64,000 bases of DNA, from positions 16,363,608 through 16,427,607 of the forward strand of contig NC_088299.1 in NCBI RefSeq assembly GCF_032854445.1, read 5' to 3'. Below are positions 1 to 11,402 of this stretch, piece after piece (the first letter of the stretch is position 1; every line of letters starts with the position of its first letter). Below the pieces are notes generated by a model, which had not been told where the DNA came from, searched no databases, and saw nothing but the letters and a program-made list of their open reading frames with translations. The translations under genes were made by a program, and so were the position numbers. The DNA is from Liolophura sinensis (Eukaryota; Mollusca; Polyplacophora; Chitonida; Chitonidae).

Positions 1-375
1 TTTCCAAATAAAACATTCATTGGTCCTCAAACACATGCTCAAGGAAGTTTCTGAGGTGTTCTCTCCTTCACAGACAAGAGAAGTAATATAACTCTGTTCT
101 TCAGAGTGACAGACACAAACTGTGATTGCTTGTACACATGAATATCAGAGTGGGTTCTCTAAGTATAGCTTAGTTCATGACTTATGGAAGACAATAAACT
201 GTCTTCAAGTTACAGCTAACTTCTCATTAAGAACAGATATAGATTTTGTTTGCATGTTTATGCACTTTTAAAGGATTTCTTCTTTAACCTGTCCAATAAA
301 CATATTTCCTTTTTTGACAGAAAACTTGAAACTGAGAGAACAGCTTCCCATCAGAGACTAGAATCTGTATTTTCT

Positions 376-463
376 GACTATGTGATCAAATCAGACAGAC
401 TATGTGATCACATCAGACAGACTATGTGATCAAATCACATGACTATGTGACCAACTCGTCAGA
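376..463. repeat. minisatellite, 22-bp unit, about 4 copies
   Basis: Four direct copies of a unit beginning GACTATGTGATCA start at about 376, 398, 420 and 441. The last copy is diverged. Confidence 0.9.
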
Positions 464-489
464 CCTGCTGATGCTCCAGCCTAAGTCAG

Positions 490-560
490 ATTTATTTCCA
501 TGTTTTATTTGGAATCTTATGCCTTACTCAAGAATTTTTCACTTGTAATATAGTAGCATA
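490..560 (-). mobile_element. SINE family A, 3' fragment (diverged)
   Basis: The text TTTATTTGGAATC...CCTTACTCAAGAATTTTTCACTTG matches the 3' domain and tail of the SINE seen complete at 22911-23174. It is a 5'-truncated, diverged minus-strand copy. Confidence 0.5.
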
Positions 561-1110
561 TAGCTTTATGAGCGGAGCAAACTGCTGTGGCTGGAGTACA
601 CCACAGACCTTCACCAGAAAAACCTTCTTCTTAAAGCCGCAGCCAAAATTAGAGAGAGATGGATTTGATCTTGCAGCCTCAGTCATGGGTCTGACTCTAT
701 GACCGAACAACAGTCTAGCCAAAGGATTATGGTCTGAGTTCAACAGTTCTTGCAAACACACTTAAGGTGAAATTTTTCTTGTTACAAAGCGTCATTATTA
801 CCATGTTTATGATAGCAGCACACTGATAAAATAATCGGCAAGATTTACCAATCCAGAATGTCCTAGCTGACCTTGTGCTCATACCAGGCAATCCTGTGCA
901 AATTCTTTCTAGCATTCCAGCATATATAGGCCATCTAAAGTTTTTGAGTTTGAATCCTCAGCTTTTGAGGCATGGGCATCAGATTTCAGAACAGGAGTAC
1001 TGCAGAATGTTATTTGACAATCTTTCCCTTTCCTCTTCCACGCACATACAAATAAAACCCAGAAGAAACAACTTCATTGTACTGATTATTCTTTTCATGT
1101 GTTTCAGTAG

Positions 1111-1193
1111 CAGTACAACATAGTCATGCATCAGTACATGCAATTTAATGAACACATTGACAAGATGAGTGGTTATCCAGAAATGGATGGCCA
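1111..1193 (+). CDS. candidate internal coding exon, unknown protein
   Basis: A pyrimidine-rich acceptor (ATTCTTTTCATGTGTTTCAG) is followed by two more AG positions (TAG, CAG). The exon can therefore start at 1108, 1111 or 1114, but the 1108 start puts a TAG in this frame. It ends at a consensus donor, CCA|GTGAGT. The frame from 1111 is open for 27 codons, leaves two bases, and includes FNEHIDKMSGYPEMDG. The composition (M, Q, H and acidic residues) looks like real protein. I do not recognise the family. The opposite strand shows no comparable exon signals. Upstream and downstream exons were not identified, so the gene remains unknown. A chance open frame between good splice sites is the main alternative. 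Confidence 0.42.
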
Positions 1194-2784
1194 GTGAGTA
1201 TCACAGTGGAACCCAGGATGCAACCCACAGTCCTCCAATTTCATACATCACAGCAAGGGGACAAAAATTATGCAGACATCTTGTAGTCATCCAGAAGGGA
1301 GAAAAAAATGTAACACACTGGCATTAATTATTCACTTTTCCCTGTGAGATAATGCTGTTTGAAGTTTCTTGGTGAAGGGCCATTTTTCTTCCTGCAAGTC
1401 TTGAATATCTGGAACACAGAGACTGGAAGGGTGAGTTGTTTACTTGTTCTAACAACCAAACACCAGTGATTCCACAAACATTGCCTGGGTAAGTAGGTTC
1501 TCATAGCTGTGAGCTGAGCTCATAAAGCTATCACATGGTAATAATTACACCTCCCTGCCCCCCTCACAGCCCATCTGTCAATAATTAACACAATTGGTAC
1601 AGGATGAAATGGGTGCTGGTTAGCCACTCCTTTAGCCTAAAACACAGGCGAGAGGCCGGGAGATATTTTCTCACCCCTATTATATCTTGGAAAAATGTTG
1701 CAAGTTTAATACTTTGCAGACATAAAGACACCATGAGAAAACCATGTCACTATTGTTTCTACCTGATTTTTTATTCGCACTGCTGCTGATTTTCTCAGGA
1801 TACAGGGTTACATTTTAACTCTTACTATGTTCAAGATGTGCTGAGATACATTTTTCTCCTCTTTGGCAAAGTATTATTTACAATTCAACAGAAAATATTA
1901 TAATTTAACAGAACAAGTTTTCTTTGACACTTATATTATTTTCATAAATATATCTTTAAGCTTTTAACCTTCTTCAACATATTTTGGATTTATTCTGCTT
2001 GACCACTTTTGTAATCCCAGAAGACACAACATAAAGCCTCAGGTGGAACACAGCCAATCTGGTAAATTAAAGGTAATGATTTCAAGATCCTGGAATCTAC
2101 ATGTGCACATGTATGGACCTTGGGCTAATAGAGAAACACAGCCAGCATGTTTGACTGATGAGGTGGGTTTGGTGGGGAGCAGTGACTTGTGGGCATGTGT
2201 GGTCAGGGAGTGATCAGAGGGCATGTTTTCACACATGGGATGGCTTGCAGGGGTTTGGGTGGGTGTTGTGAGCTCACCCAATTTGTCACATGACACACCT
2301 AGTGCACAAAATTCCAAGGTTACGACAATTTGTGTGGGTTTTCTTACTAAGTATATCCATACACATGTAGAATTGACAACAGACTTAAACTGACATCCAA
2401 CAGATGCATTATACATAGATACATACATAAAACTTTCGGAAAAATTCATAAAATAGTTAAACCAACAGTAACATCATTTTTATCACATGATGTCATCAAA
2501 AAATTGTCATCAAAGGATAATCACACGTGCACATAATTTCAAACAGCCATTGGCACATGTGTTGTTTTTTTATGTCGGTTGATCTTGAGATAAATTGTAT
2601 CAAAGGAAGTAACTTTATTGTTAAGGGGGGACAAAAATGAAACATTTGTCAGAACAAAATTTAAAGAATCAAAAGTACAAGTAGCTAATTTGTAATGTTA
2701 AAACAACAAATTGAAGAAACAGCAGTTGTATCTTGAAGAAAAACAATGGTTCAGTATAAGAGTGTTATGCTGATTTTCTCTATG
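1194..2784. other. non-coding stretch, no supported gene
   Basis: AT-rich DNA. An acceptor-like site at about 1790 (GATTTTCTCAG) opens a 34-codon frame ending in TAA, which is possible but weak. A minus-strand 136-codon frame at 2039-2449 has no start or splice context that I can support. Confidence 0.5.
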
Positions 2785-2862
2785 TACAGGTGTGTACAGG
2801 TGTGTACAGGTGTGTACAGGTATGTACAGGTGTGTACAGGTATGTACAGCCTACAGGTATGT
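2785..2862. repeat. short minisatellite, 10-bp unit
   Basis: About seven copies of GTGTACAGGT or GTATGTACAG-type units follow one another. The last is interrupted by CCTACAG. Confidence 0.9.
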
Positions 2863-3424
2863 GTATATTTAAGACGTAATACATTTTCACAGCTGCTTTA
2901 GACTTCTGCCTGATACTACCAAGCAGACATTATAAACACTTAGGTCGACAGTGTTGGTGAGCATTCTACCTACAGAAGCAGTGGTACATGTGGGCAGGGT
3001 AAAACAGGCACTTCCCAAATCAATTCACACATGACCCAACAAATAACTCAGGTCAATTTACCTGCTTCTGCAAGCACTGGGGGTCCATCAGGAAATTACC
3101 TGCTCAGGTGAGAAAGCAAGTGAGGCCACATTTCCTTTCATTTCTTGTCTCCCAACCCCTAAAACTTATGCTTCACTGGTGACGGGTTTACATCAGGGCC
3201 CGTGGATGATCACAAACTGACAGCTAATTTCAGTACATATAACCACTAATGTGTTCAGGAAGGCAATGTTCCACATCTCAGGGTGCATTTTCTTCAGAAT
3301 GACAGAACTGACATGTGAAGAGGAGATTGCCTCACACTAAGCAAATCTCAGGTAAGCCTGATTTCACATTACACCTATTTCCCGCCCACTGATCCTCCTA
3401 AAAGATAAACATGACATGAATATA

Positions 3425-3775
3425 ATAATGAGTGTGACACTTGTGCGACACAAGCCTTGTTATCACCTGAGTAAGCATGTGACTTTATTGTTGTCATCAT
3501 CTATGTAAGTATATGTGACACTTGTGCGACACAAGTCTTGTCATCACCTGAGTAAGCATAAGTGTGACACTGGGCTTATCACCTGAGTAAGCATAAGTGT
3601 GACACTTGTGTGATGTACACTAGTCATGTCATCACCTGAGTATAATCATGAGTGTGACACTGGTCTTCTCATCAACTGAGCAAGCATGGGTGTGAAACAT
3701 GAGTGACTAGTCTTGTCATCACCTGAATAAGTGTGACACTTGTGTGACTAGTCTTGTCATCACCTGATTTTAAAG
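3425..3775. repeat. irregular minisatellite, 40-60-bp units
   Basis: About seven irregular units share GTGTGACACTTGTG, GACTAGTCTTGTCATCACCTG and GAGTAAGCAT blocks. Unit lengths vary through internal deletions. Confidence 0.85.
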
Positions 3776-3888
3776 CAGTATACAGTGTAAATAAGAGACA
3801 TGATGTATGTGCCACCATTGTTTTGATCAACAGAGCAAACAGTTGGCACTGTGTGACCATACACACCACAGGTGGTCAGTCTCTCACA

Positions 3889-3996
3889 ATGACACAGACC
3901 AATGGGCATCAGACGACTACCAATCAAGCCACTGACCACTTCTCTAGCTGTCACTACATTATTGATGTGTGTATGACTGGGTCTGTGAGGGTCAAG
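3889..3996 (+). CDS. candidate first coding exon, unknown protein
   Basis: An ATG in the context CTCACAATGA opens 36 codons that run to a consensus donor, GTCAAG|GTGAGC. The peptide begins MTQTNGHQTTTNQATDHF and includes HYIIDVCMTGSVRVK. It could also be an internal exon from the acceptor CACACCACAG just upstream, since the frame stays open there. Without splicing the frame continues to 4218, giving 154 codons, the longest non-repetitive open frame in the window. A minus-strand frame is open across much of the same DNA, so strand is not certain. I know no family match. Confidence 0.28.
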
Positions 3997-4218
3997 GTGA
4001 GCTGGGGTCAGGTGTCTGTAGCCCAAGTGACCAGCCCCACAGTGACCAGCACTGCCCTGTGGTCATCCTCCCTGCCCCTGTCTGTCACTGACCACCTGCT
4101 CATCCAGCCTGGACTACTTGATCTCCAGCATTACCTCAGTTCATCTTGTCACTGTCACCTCATGTCTCAGCCAGTGTCTGTTATCTCCATGCACAAGATA
4201 AGCAGGTTTCTTACTTAA

Positions 4219-4880
4219 GTTTCTTACACAGACACACTGATGCACCAAAATCATCACAGACTGCATTTGTGTTTGTAACTTGAATTAGGATGACAAACAC
4301 AAAATTCATCACCTGTTAATGCTTCATAGTCAAGCCTTAGACCAGATATGTAAGTTATTTTTTGTTTTCAAATGACTTCACAAGTTGTACATGTCTGGGC
4401 ATAACCTGATGACCCGATGTCGTTCATTCAGAGAGTGGCAAAAGTCGCATTTCGTTACCATTGCAAGATGTCCATTTACAGTACAAACATTACATAAATA
4501 TATACACTGTGCTAGTTTTATTTTTCAAAAGATAACATTCTTTGGCTATTCTGGATTAGTATGTCACTGGCTGTGAGTGCCACTTCAAAGCCACCTCAAG
4601 GCTGACTCAAGGTCAGAGGTCAGAAAACGAGGCCACTTCAATTTGCACAGCAGCACATTAAACCATGATGAAAGTTTGGTGTACAAACCATACTGCTTTC
4701 ACATCTTTAATTCTTCTCTAATATGTATAAACAATAACCATTGTTACCAAACAAACTGAGCCTGTTCAGTCCAACAGGAAATGAGGGCAAAGGAAAATGA
4801 TCATTTAATGCATGTGTACAGAAAATACAGCACTAAAACAGGTTTAAATAGATTACCAAAGTCCACTTTGAAATACTGTT
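4219..4880. other. non-coding stretch
   Basis: AT-rich DNA without repeats, splice-bounded frames or long open frames that I can support. Confidence 0.5.
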
Positions 4881-4883
4881 TGG

Positions 4884-5000
4884 TTTTTTTATTTCTTGGC
4901 AATTTATTTGAATGCATGGTTTTCAATGTCATACTCAAAAATGTTTCACTTGTATGACAGCAGTCAGGTATAAAGGTGGAGAAAACGAGCCAGAAAACAG
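4884..5000 (-). mobile_element. SINE family A, 5'-truncated diverged copy
   Basis: TTTATTTCTTGGCAATTTATTTG is followed by TCATACTCAAAAATGTTTCACTTGTATGACAGCAGTCAG, a degraded match to the SINE 3' half, reading on the minus strand. Confidence 0.6.
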
Positions 5001-5399
5001 TAAGCTGCCCACAACTTCAGGCATCTACATTGATATCCATCTATAAACCAGGAGAAATGTTACTTCATCAGATTTAGGTGAGGTTTTCACACCATAACGT
5101 GGCTTTAGAAATCTATATTTTGCCCATCTCTGAAATAATATCTCAGATAAATGTCCAAATTTCAACTTCCAGCACCAAAAACTAAGCACTGTGAGGAGGT
5201 TTTACATTTAGATTTATGTCAAAAATGGTTTTGTGGAATCGGCTACTGGTCTTCAATAGGAAACTTGTACATTTCCCTGCTCGCACTTCTTGGTCGGAAT
5301 AAGCTGCTGACAGTGTTCCTGTGGTTGTTTGCATAGGTTAAAATTCATTGAAGACCAGTTTTCCACCCTCTGTACCTCACACCTGCACGACTAAGGTTG

Positions 5400-5525
5400 T
5401 CAGTTGCTTGCTGAATGTCATTGGTTCATCTTGGGTTCTCTGGTTTCATCTGTCCATAAAACTGGCTGCCATTGTATAAGCAAAACTTCTTGAACATGAG
5501 GTTAGACAGCAATCAAATAAATTAG
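5400..5525 (+). mobile_element. SINE family A, 5'-truncated diverged copy
   Basis: GGGTTCTCTGGTTTCATCTG, then ATAAAACTGGCTGCCATTGT, and the ending CAATCAAATAAATTAG reproduce the SINE 3' domain and its A/T-rich tail in plus orientation. Confidence 0.65.
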
Positions 5526-5909
5526 TACACATCCATGTATGTCCACAATTCAACAAACTTCACTAGTGTTTAATCACTTACAGTTCAGCAAGGTCAGAAT
5601 GATGATGTCATAGTTCAAACTACCTGATACATGTACCTAGCTGCTGGTTTACAAGGAGGGGCTGATTACATGGACATTTTCCTGTGACCGTGCACACATT
5701 AAATGGCACACAATAATTAGTCTCATTGCTTCCATTGTTCAATGATCTTGGGGAGGGAAGGGAGGTTTTAAATGGCCATGAACAAGAAGGTGTCAAAGCC
5801 ATCTATCAATGTCCCACATCCTGTAAACCAGCATCTAGCATCTGATGCTGTTCACATTATTGGGACACACTCACAAGGACACAGTATCTTTTGTCATTCA
5901 ACTCATCAT

Positions 5910-6016
5910 TTACTTATTTATTTGATTGTGGTTGATGAAGAATTTTTCATCAATACAACAAGCTGTCAGTTTTATGGGTGGATTCAGAAAACTACGGTTC
6001 CCACAGAAAACCACCA
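5910..6016 (-). mobile_element. SINE family A copy, interrupted by a minisatellite
   Basis: The tail TACTTATTTATTTGATTG leads into ATGAAGAATTTTTCATCAATAC and ATGGGTGGATTCAGAAAACT, matching the SINE 3' half. The copy then runs straight into the 54-bp array at about 6017. Confidence 0.65.
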
Positions 6017-6345
6017 TGCAAACTTTGGCATTAGTTACTGACAAACCTTCCCACATGTCATGTACAGATTTGCAAACTTTGGCATTAGTTACTGACAAAC
6101 CTTCCCTCATGCGATGTACAGATAGGCAAACGTTGGCATTAGTTAGTGACAAACCTTCCCACATGTCATGTACAGATTTGCAAACTTTGGCATTAGTTAC
6201 TGACAAACCTTCCCACATGTGACGTACAGATTTGCAAACTTTGGCATTAGTTACTGACAAACCTTCCCACATGTGTGATGTACAGATTTGCAAACTTTGG
6301 CATTAGTTAGTGACAAACCTTCCCACATGTGATGTACAGACATGC
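6017..6345. repeat. minisatellite, about 54-bp unit, 6 copies
   Basis: Units contain AAACTTTGGCATTAGTTA and TGACAAACCTTCCCACATG. The second block resembles the SINE stretch GCCAGACCTTCCCACGTAC, which should lie just at this point of the interrupted SINE. All frames that cross it repeat and are not evidence of coding. Confidence 0.92.
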
Positions 6346-6767
6346 ACACAAGATTGGTAGAAGACAAGTGGTCCTTAACAAGTGTGCGATACACAAGCGT
6401 TGTTGACAGCTTACTGTCCAAGGATACACATAACTGCTGATCACCAGGAACATTCTTAGTACCTGGCAAACCTCCTGACATAAAGCCACAACAGAACCAG
6501 TGAGAACTGGATCAGAGCTCAGGAGAAGCACACTAGTTATGGGTTCAGTCAGTGTGTTATGACCACTACCTGAGATGACTGGGAGTACAGGAGTCAACAA
6601 ACCTGGCCATAAAGAATATCACAAACCTTTACATGGAGGCATTAAGATTATTCCGAGGAGACACCAAATCTTTAAATAAGGACATGGAGATAAAAAGTGG
6701 GCCACCAAAGCTTTACCTCAAGGCAGACAAAAGAAATAGCTCTGACACTTGTTTCCACACCTACTCT
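6346..6767. other. non-coding stretch
   Basis: No repeat, splice-bounded frame or RNA gene is recognised here. Confidence 0.5.
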
Positions 6768-6946
6768 TATTCTTCAACCTTTTTGTCCATCTCTGAAGCC
6801 AATACTTTGAAACCCTGAGAAAGAACTATGGAGTGTAGAGAAATAATGTTCACAGTTTTATGAAGCTTACACAAACAAGTTTGTTGTCATATATGTAATA
6901 GTAAATTACACTGAAAAAGAGCTTTACTAGTTAAAAAGGATAAAGA
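6768..6946 (+). mobile_element. MITE-like element, copy 1
   Basis: The left end TTCTTCAACCTTTTTG and right end GTTAAAAAGGATAA are imperfect inverted complements. The interior GAGAAATAATGTTCACAG and TTTTATGAAGCTTACACAAA is shared with the copies at 9.2, 43.8 and 58.6 kb. There is no coding capacity. It is a short non-autonomous DNA transposon by structure; the superfamily is not determined. Confidence 0.6.
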
Positions 6947-7914
6947 TTTACAATATAAGTTCAATATATGATTAAATCTATTGCGCCTTACCCAGCAGAG
7001 TCTTGCCACGTTGGATATATGAACAGTCGCAATCAAAGTGCACCTGAGATACATATCTTGTTATCGAAAACTTACATTCAACCATGACAAACGATTTGAA
7101 TACTGATTTCACCCAGTCGCCTAGAACACACCTTGCGCCTTTCCAACGTCATTGAAAATTGTTGATTGCTTCTCTTTGCATGATTCCGTCCTATTTTCAT
7201 ATTGTATATACTTTCTTAGTTCCTTGGTGGTTTGTGTTATACGTCGTTTTGGTAATTATTGATCTGGATCGTCCTTATTGGTTGACATCTTGTATATTAT
7301 TGTCTGTTTCAACACATAAATGTAGATTCCTACTGAGCCCCTGAAGACAGAACTTTCACAGAGACATACTGGTTCATGGCCAAAGTTGACCATCACCACC
7401 CACTCTAAAATCTGTATTATTATTTATAGTTATCAACAGAGATGTAAATTTAAATCACAGAAATGGTTCCCCATCCTACATGGACTCAGAAACCTGAAGT
7501 AAATCATGCCACAGGAGTATTATCATAATGGTGAGTGGGCAGAAATTGCTTTCAGGCAATTTTCTTCCTCTCTTATTGGAGAAAAAAGACAGACAAATAC
7601 TATGAGATGAAAAAAGACGTAAATGTTATCAGACAAACAACAGATAATGGTATTTACTGTTTTCATTCATTAATTTATTTTGTTAAGAGTAAAGTTATAT
7701 AAATCATTAGATACAGTTTTTAACAGGTGCATTCATGAAAATCAGCTTGTTATTGTCGTACTTGTTGATGCTGATCTCTTCAATCAAAACACCACGATTA
7801 TATATTTTGAGAGTGTCCTGTCATGTATGGTACAAATCATTATTGTTACAAACATAACAAGCTTCTTAATCACATACATGACCATGTGCCAATAAAGTAT
7901 TAACCTGTATCATT
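6947..7914. other. non-coding stretch, no supported gene
   Basis: AT-rich single-copy-looking DNA. Open frames of 61-71 codons near 7159-7344 and 7680-7895 start at non-ATG codons or lack splice context. Confidence 0.5.
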
Positions 7915-8616
7915 TACATGTATCTAGGACACAGGATACAGGTACATGTGCCTAGGACACAGGTACACGTATGTAGGACACATGTACATGTGCCTAGAAC
8001 ACAGGTACACGTATCTAAGACACATGTACATGTATCTAGGACACAGGTACACATATCTAGGACACATGTACACATATCTAGGACAGAGGTACACATATCT
8101 AGGACACAGGTACACGTATCTAGGGCATGTGTACATGTATCTAGGACACAGGTACACATATCTAGGACACAGGTACACGTATCTAGGACACAGGTACATG
8201 TATCTAGGACACAGGTACATGTATCTAGGACACAGGTACACATATCTAGGACACAGTGTACATGTATCTGGGACACGTGCACATGTATCTAGGACACATG
8301 TACATGTATCTAGGACACAGGTACACATATCTAGGACACAGGTACACGTATCTAGGACACATGTACATGTATCTAGGACACATGTACACATATCTAGGAT
8401 GCATGTACATGTATCTAGGACACATGTACACATATCTAGGACACATGTACACATATCTAGGACACATGTACACATATCTAGGACACATGTACACGTATCT
8501 AGGACACATGTACATGTATTTAGGACACAGGTACATGTATCTAGGACACATGTACACATATCTAGGACACATGTACACGTATCTAGGACACATGTACACA
8601 TATCTAGGACACATGT
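7915..8616. repeat. minisatellite, 21-bp unit, about 33 copies
   Basis: The unit resembles ACAGGTACACATATCTAGGAC, with variants of the central GTACAYGTATCT. Because 21 is a multiple of three and the unit lacks stops in several frames, long open frames run through it on both strands. These are artefacts of periodicity. Confidence 0.97.
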
Positions 8617-9065
8617 AGTCTGTGCATGGATCCCAAAGACATACCTGTTACATCATATGGACGCTGATTGTACAACCTACACGTGTACATGTAGTCTGTG
8701 CATGGATCCCAAAGACATACCTGTTGCATCATACTGATGCTGATTGTACAACCTACACGTGTACATGTAGTCTGTGCATGGATCCCAAAGACATACCTGT
8801 TACATCATACTGATGCTGATTGTACAACCTACACGTGTTCATGTAGTCTGTGCATGGATCCCAAAGACATACCTGTTACATCATACTGACGCTGATTGTA
8901 CAACCTACACGTGTACATGTAGTCTGTGCATGGATCCCAAAGACATACTTGTTACATCATACTGACGCTGATTGTACAACCTACACATGTACATGTAGTC
9001 TGTGCATGGATCCCAAAGACATACCTGTTACATCATACTGACGCTGATTGTACAACCTACACGTG
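8612..9065. repeat. tandem repeat, 76-bp unit, 6 copies
   Basis: Six near-identical units contain CTGTGCATGGATCCCAAAG and GCTGATTGTACAACCTACAC. It abuts the 21-bp array directly, and the junction uses the shared string ACATGTA. Copies differ at only a few positions, suggesting recent expansion or homogenisation. Confidence 0.97.
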
Positions 9066-9171
9066 TAGCAAACAGAAGAAAAAAAAAACAGATATATAAA
9101 AGTGTGAGCCTATAGGTTTATACTGTTCCTAGTCTGGAATAATTCCACCCCCGACACTATACCTACTAATG

Positions 9172-9352
9172 TCATCCTTTTCAACCACAACTGCGACCAA
9201 TATTTTGAAACATTCTGAAAGAACTATGGGATGTAGAAAAATAATTTGCACAGTTTTATGAAGCTTACACAAACAAGTCTGGTGTCATACTCATACTAGT
9301 TGTATGCATAAATTGCACTGAAAAAAAAGCTTTAGAGGTCGAAAAGAAGATT
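9172..9352 (+). mobile_element. MITE-like element, copy 2
   Basis: It begins CCTTTTCAACCACAAC and ends AGAGGTCGAAAAG, inverted complements. The interior TTTTATGAAGCTTACACAAA and TGTATGCATAAATTGCACTG is shared with the other family members. Confidence 0.6.
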
Positions 9353-9739
9353 TTATTACATATACCCTTATAATACACATACATGTTAGGTGGAAATTGT
9401 ATAAGATCTAGGCTAATTCGTTAAGGGTCCATGCTCATGCACTCTACCATTATCTTTCTATTTCATTAGTGTCATCATCCTCCTATAGAATACTTCACTA
9501 AGTGTGACTGCAGTCAATCTTATAGCTGGAAGAATCCAGAGCAGTTACCCGAGAATTAAACCAACAACCTTCAGAAAGTCCACGGATAAACTCTTCCACA
9601 GATGACCCTCTCTAATGGTCACTTCACTACCACTAATTTTTTTTTATTAAAGTTTCTTACAATCTCTGTATAAATATATATCATCCTACACATATTGTTT
9701 TTTTGTGAGTGCTATTATATAATGTTATTTTTTTTTCAG

Positions 9740-9761
9740 GGCAATTAAAGGAGATGGACAG
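9740..9761 (+). CDS. candidate 22-bp microexon
   Basis: A very strong acceptor (ATTTTTTTTTTCAG) is followed after only 22 bases by a consensus donor, GACAG|GTATGT. Two of three frames are open, for example QLKEMD plus two bases. A 22-base exon shifts phase by one. It may be a real microexon or a chance pairing of splice signals; the sequence cannot decide. Confidence 0.22.
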
Positions 9762-10064
9762 GTATGTGTTATATAGCTTTATATGTAAATAAGTAGTTTT
9801 GAAGTTCAATTTAGAGCCTTGTTTATACCTGAAGAGAAGATACACACATACATGTATGTACATGTATGCATACAAAGGTAGGTAAAGGTAAGATGAGCCC
9901 TATAGCACTGAGGTCACACAGAATCTGTATTGTAATTCTACATAGTTGTGTGTAGTGTGTTGTTTTGTCTACCAAGACAGTTCAGGCATCAATACAGACG
10001 CAATGAAATATTTAAGCGGTGGTAAATAGAGAACAAGAAATCAGGCTGGCAATAGCAGGTTTAC

Positions 10065-10199
10065 CCTTGCCAGCCATCTGCAAGGCTCCCAGACTCTGTA
10101 AAACCCCTTCTTCCAGATACAAACTTTCTACAGTTATATTGACAACTGTGGGACTGTGCTCAATCCAGAGGGAACAACATGCGGCAACCAGATACGCTT
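10065..10199 (-). CDS. candidate internal coding exon, unknown protein
   Basis: On the minus strand an acceptor (GGGGTTTTTAG) opens a 135-bp segment ending at GGCAAGG|GTAAAC. It holds 44 whole codons with phase 1 at both ends, including SPTVVNITVESLYLEEG and VLQSLGALQMAGK. The NIT triplet would be an N-glycosylation sequon if the protein is extracellular. The plus strand is also open here for 86 codons, so strand is uncertain. No family is recognised. Confidence 0.3.
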
Positions 10200-10299
10200 C
10201 TAAAAACCCCAATGGTAACGAGGTTGTTGATGACGTTAGTGATTTTACCCACGCACACTGGCATTTAGAACAATTATAACACAAAGACAAAGGAACCAA

Positions 10300-10771
10300 T
10301 AGGAAATTAATATTTATCGACTAATGGAAGATGAGTGAAGGATAGATGCCAGGTAGCTGGTGCTGGACTGAGTGCTAGGCCATGGAGGAAATGCTACGCC
10401 TTGCAGGTGCCGTATGAATAATTCACCAACAACTTCTCATTGCCTATGAGATGGCGGGCTGGTTTCCCTGTTCTATGGTTTACATTTGCAACAGCCTTAT
10501 GAATTTTACATAAATTGATCACTGACAAGCTAGCACAGTTTGAAACACATGTGCTCGAGTTCTTGTGTGTAAAATGACATATGGCACAGGGTTTAAACGC
10601 TGTTCCAAGAGCTGTGCACCCTCCCCGATTTATCAAACATTACGAAGTCCATCAGCATCTAAGTCCAATACGGAAAGACTAAAATAGCATGTAAATACAG
10701 TAGGAGGGTAAATCAACAATTATGGAGTTTTTTTTACACTAGGTGTGCCCATCCTGTATGGAAGGAGTTGC
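10300..10771. other. non-coding stretch
   Basis: No supported feature. Confidence 0.45.
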
Positions 10772-10903
10772 ATTTATTTATTTATTTATTTATTTTAATG
10801 GTGTTTAACGCCACAGTCAAGAATATTTCACTTATATGACCGGCATTATGGTGGGAGAAAACTGGGCAGAGCCCGGAGGAAACCCACGACCATGAGGAAG
10901 GAT
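10772..10903 (-). mobile_element. SINE family A, 5'-truncated copy
   Basis: (ATTT)n is followed by GGTGTTTAACGCC, TCAAGAATATTTCACTTATA, GGCATTATGGTGGGAG and GGGCAGAGCCCGGAGGAAAC. It is well conserved over about 130 bp, minus orientation. Confidence 0.85.
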
Positions 10904-11224
10904 TTCAATAAACAGTGAGAAAGGATTAGAGTTCATATACAATTAACTGTAAACAGGTACACAAACTGAATTTTCACCCTTTCACAAAGACAGAGTGAAA
11001 TCTCCGATTCTGGCCTTTTCAACTTATCCATTTATGAATCAAAGCCCAGTTCACATGTTGTCACATGTCTTGATTATTCAAAGATATGATCACATGTATT
11101 TACAAAATTACATAAAATTTATAACAGCTTAACAAGGCAGGTGTATCAAATTTATTAATGCCCTTAAGTTAACAAAGTCTTTCCATAAAGCTGTGGACTG
11201 CTGAAAAAAGTGCTTTATAATGAA

Positions 11225-11402
11225 CCAAGAAAGAATTTTACGCATGATGGATTTGGTTAAGGATAGACGAAACTGGGTCAAAAACCTGCTGATTGAAAGG
11301 TGCAGTTAAACCATGTAGCAAGAGCTGGATTTGAACCTGGGACCTCACTGATCAGGGACTGACTAGCTCTGACTGGCCAATGCTTTAGCCAAATAAGCCT
11401 GC
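11225..11402 (-). mobile_element. tRNA-derived SINE-like element, different family
   Basis: On the minus strand TTGGCTAAAGCATTGG (11377-11392) resembles an RNA polymerase III A box, and AGGTTCAAATCC (11327-11338) a B box. The spacing is tRNA-like. The arms do not form a clean cloverleaf, so a SINE head is more likely than a functional tRNA gene. The 3' part does not match SINE family A. Confidence 0.4.

Noticed and set aside
2039-2449. 136-codon minus-strand frame
   Set aside because: No credible start, splice sites or domain, and frames of this length are expected by chance in this window.
3297-3351. Segment between a strong acceptor (GCATTTTCTTCAG) and donor (CTCAG|GTAAGC)
   Set aside because: All three frames contain a stop, so it cannot be an internal coding exon; a non-coding exon cannot be judged from sequence.
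7914-8737. Repeat proteins of 120-263 codons, including CTCVLD-type cysteine repeats
   Set aside because: A 21-bp minisatellite is open in several frames on both strands.
11327-11392. Functional tRNA gene
   Set aside because: A and B box-like motifs are present, but I cannot fold a clean cloverleaf; it fits a SINE head better.
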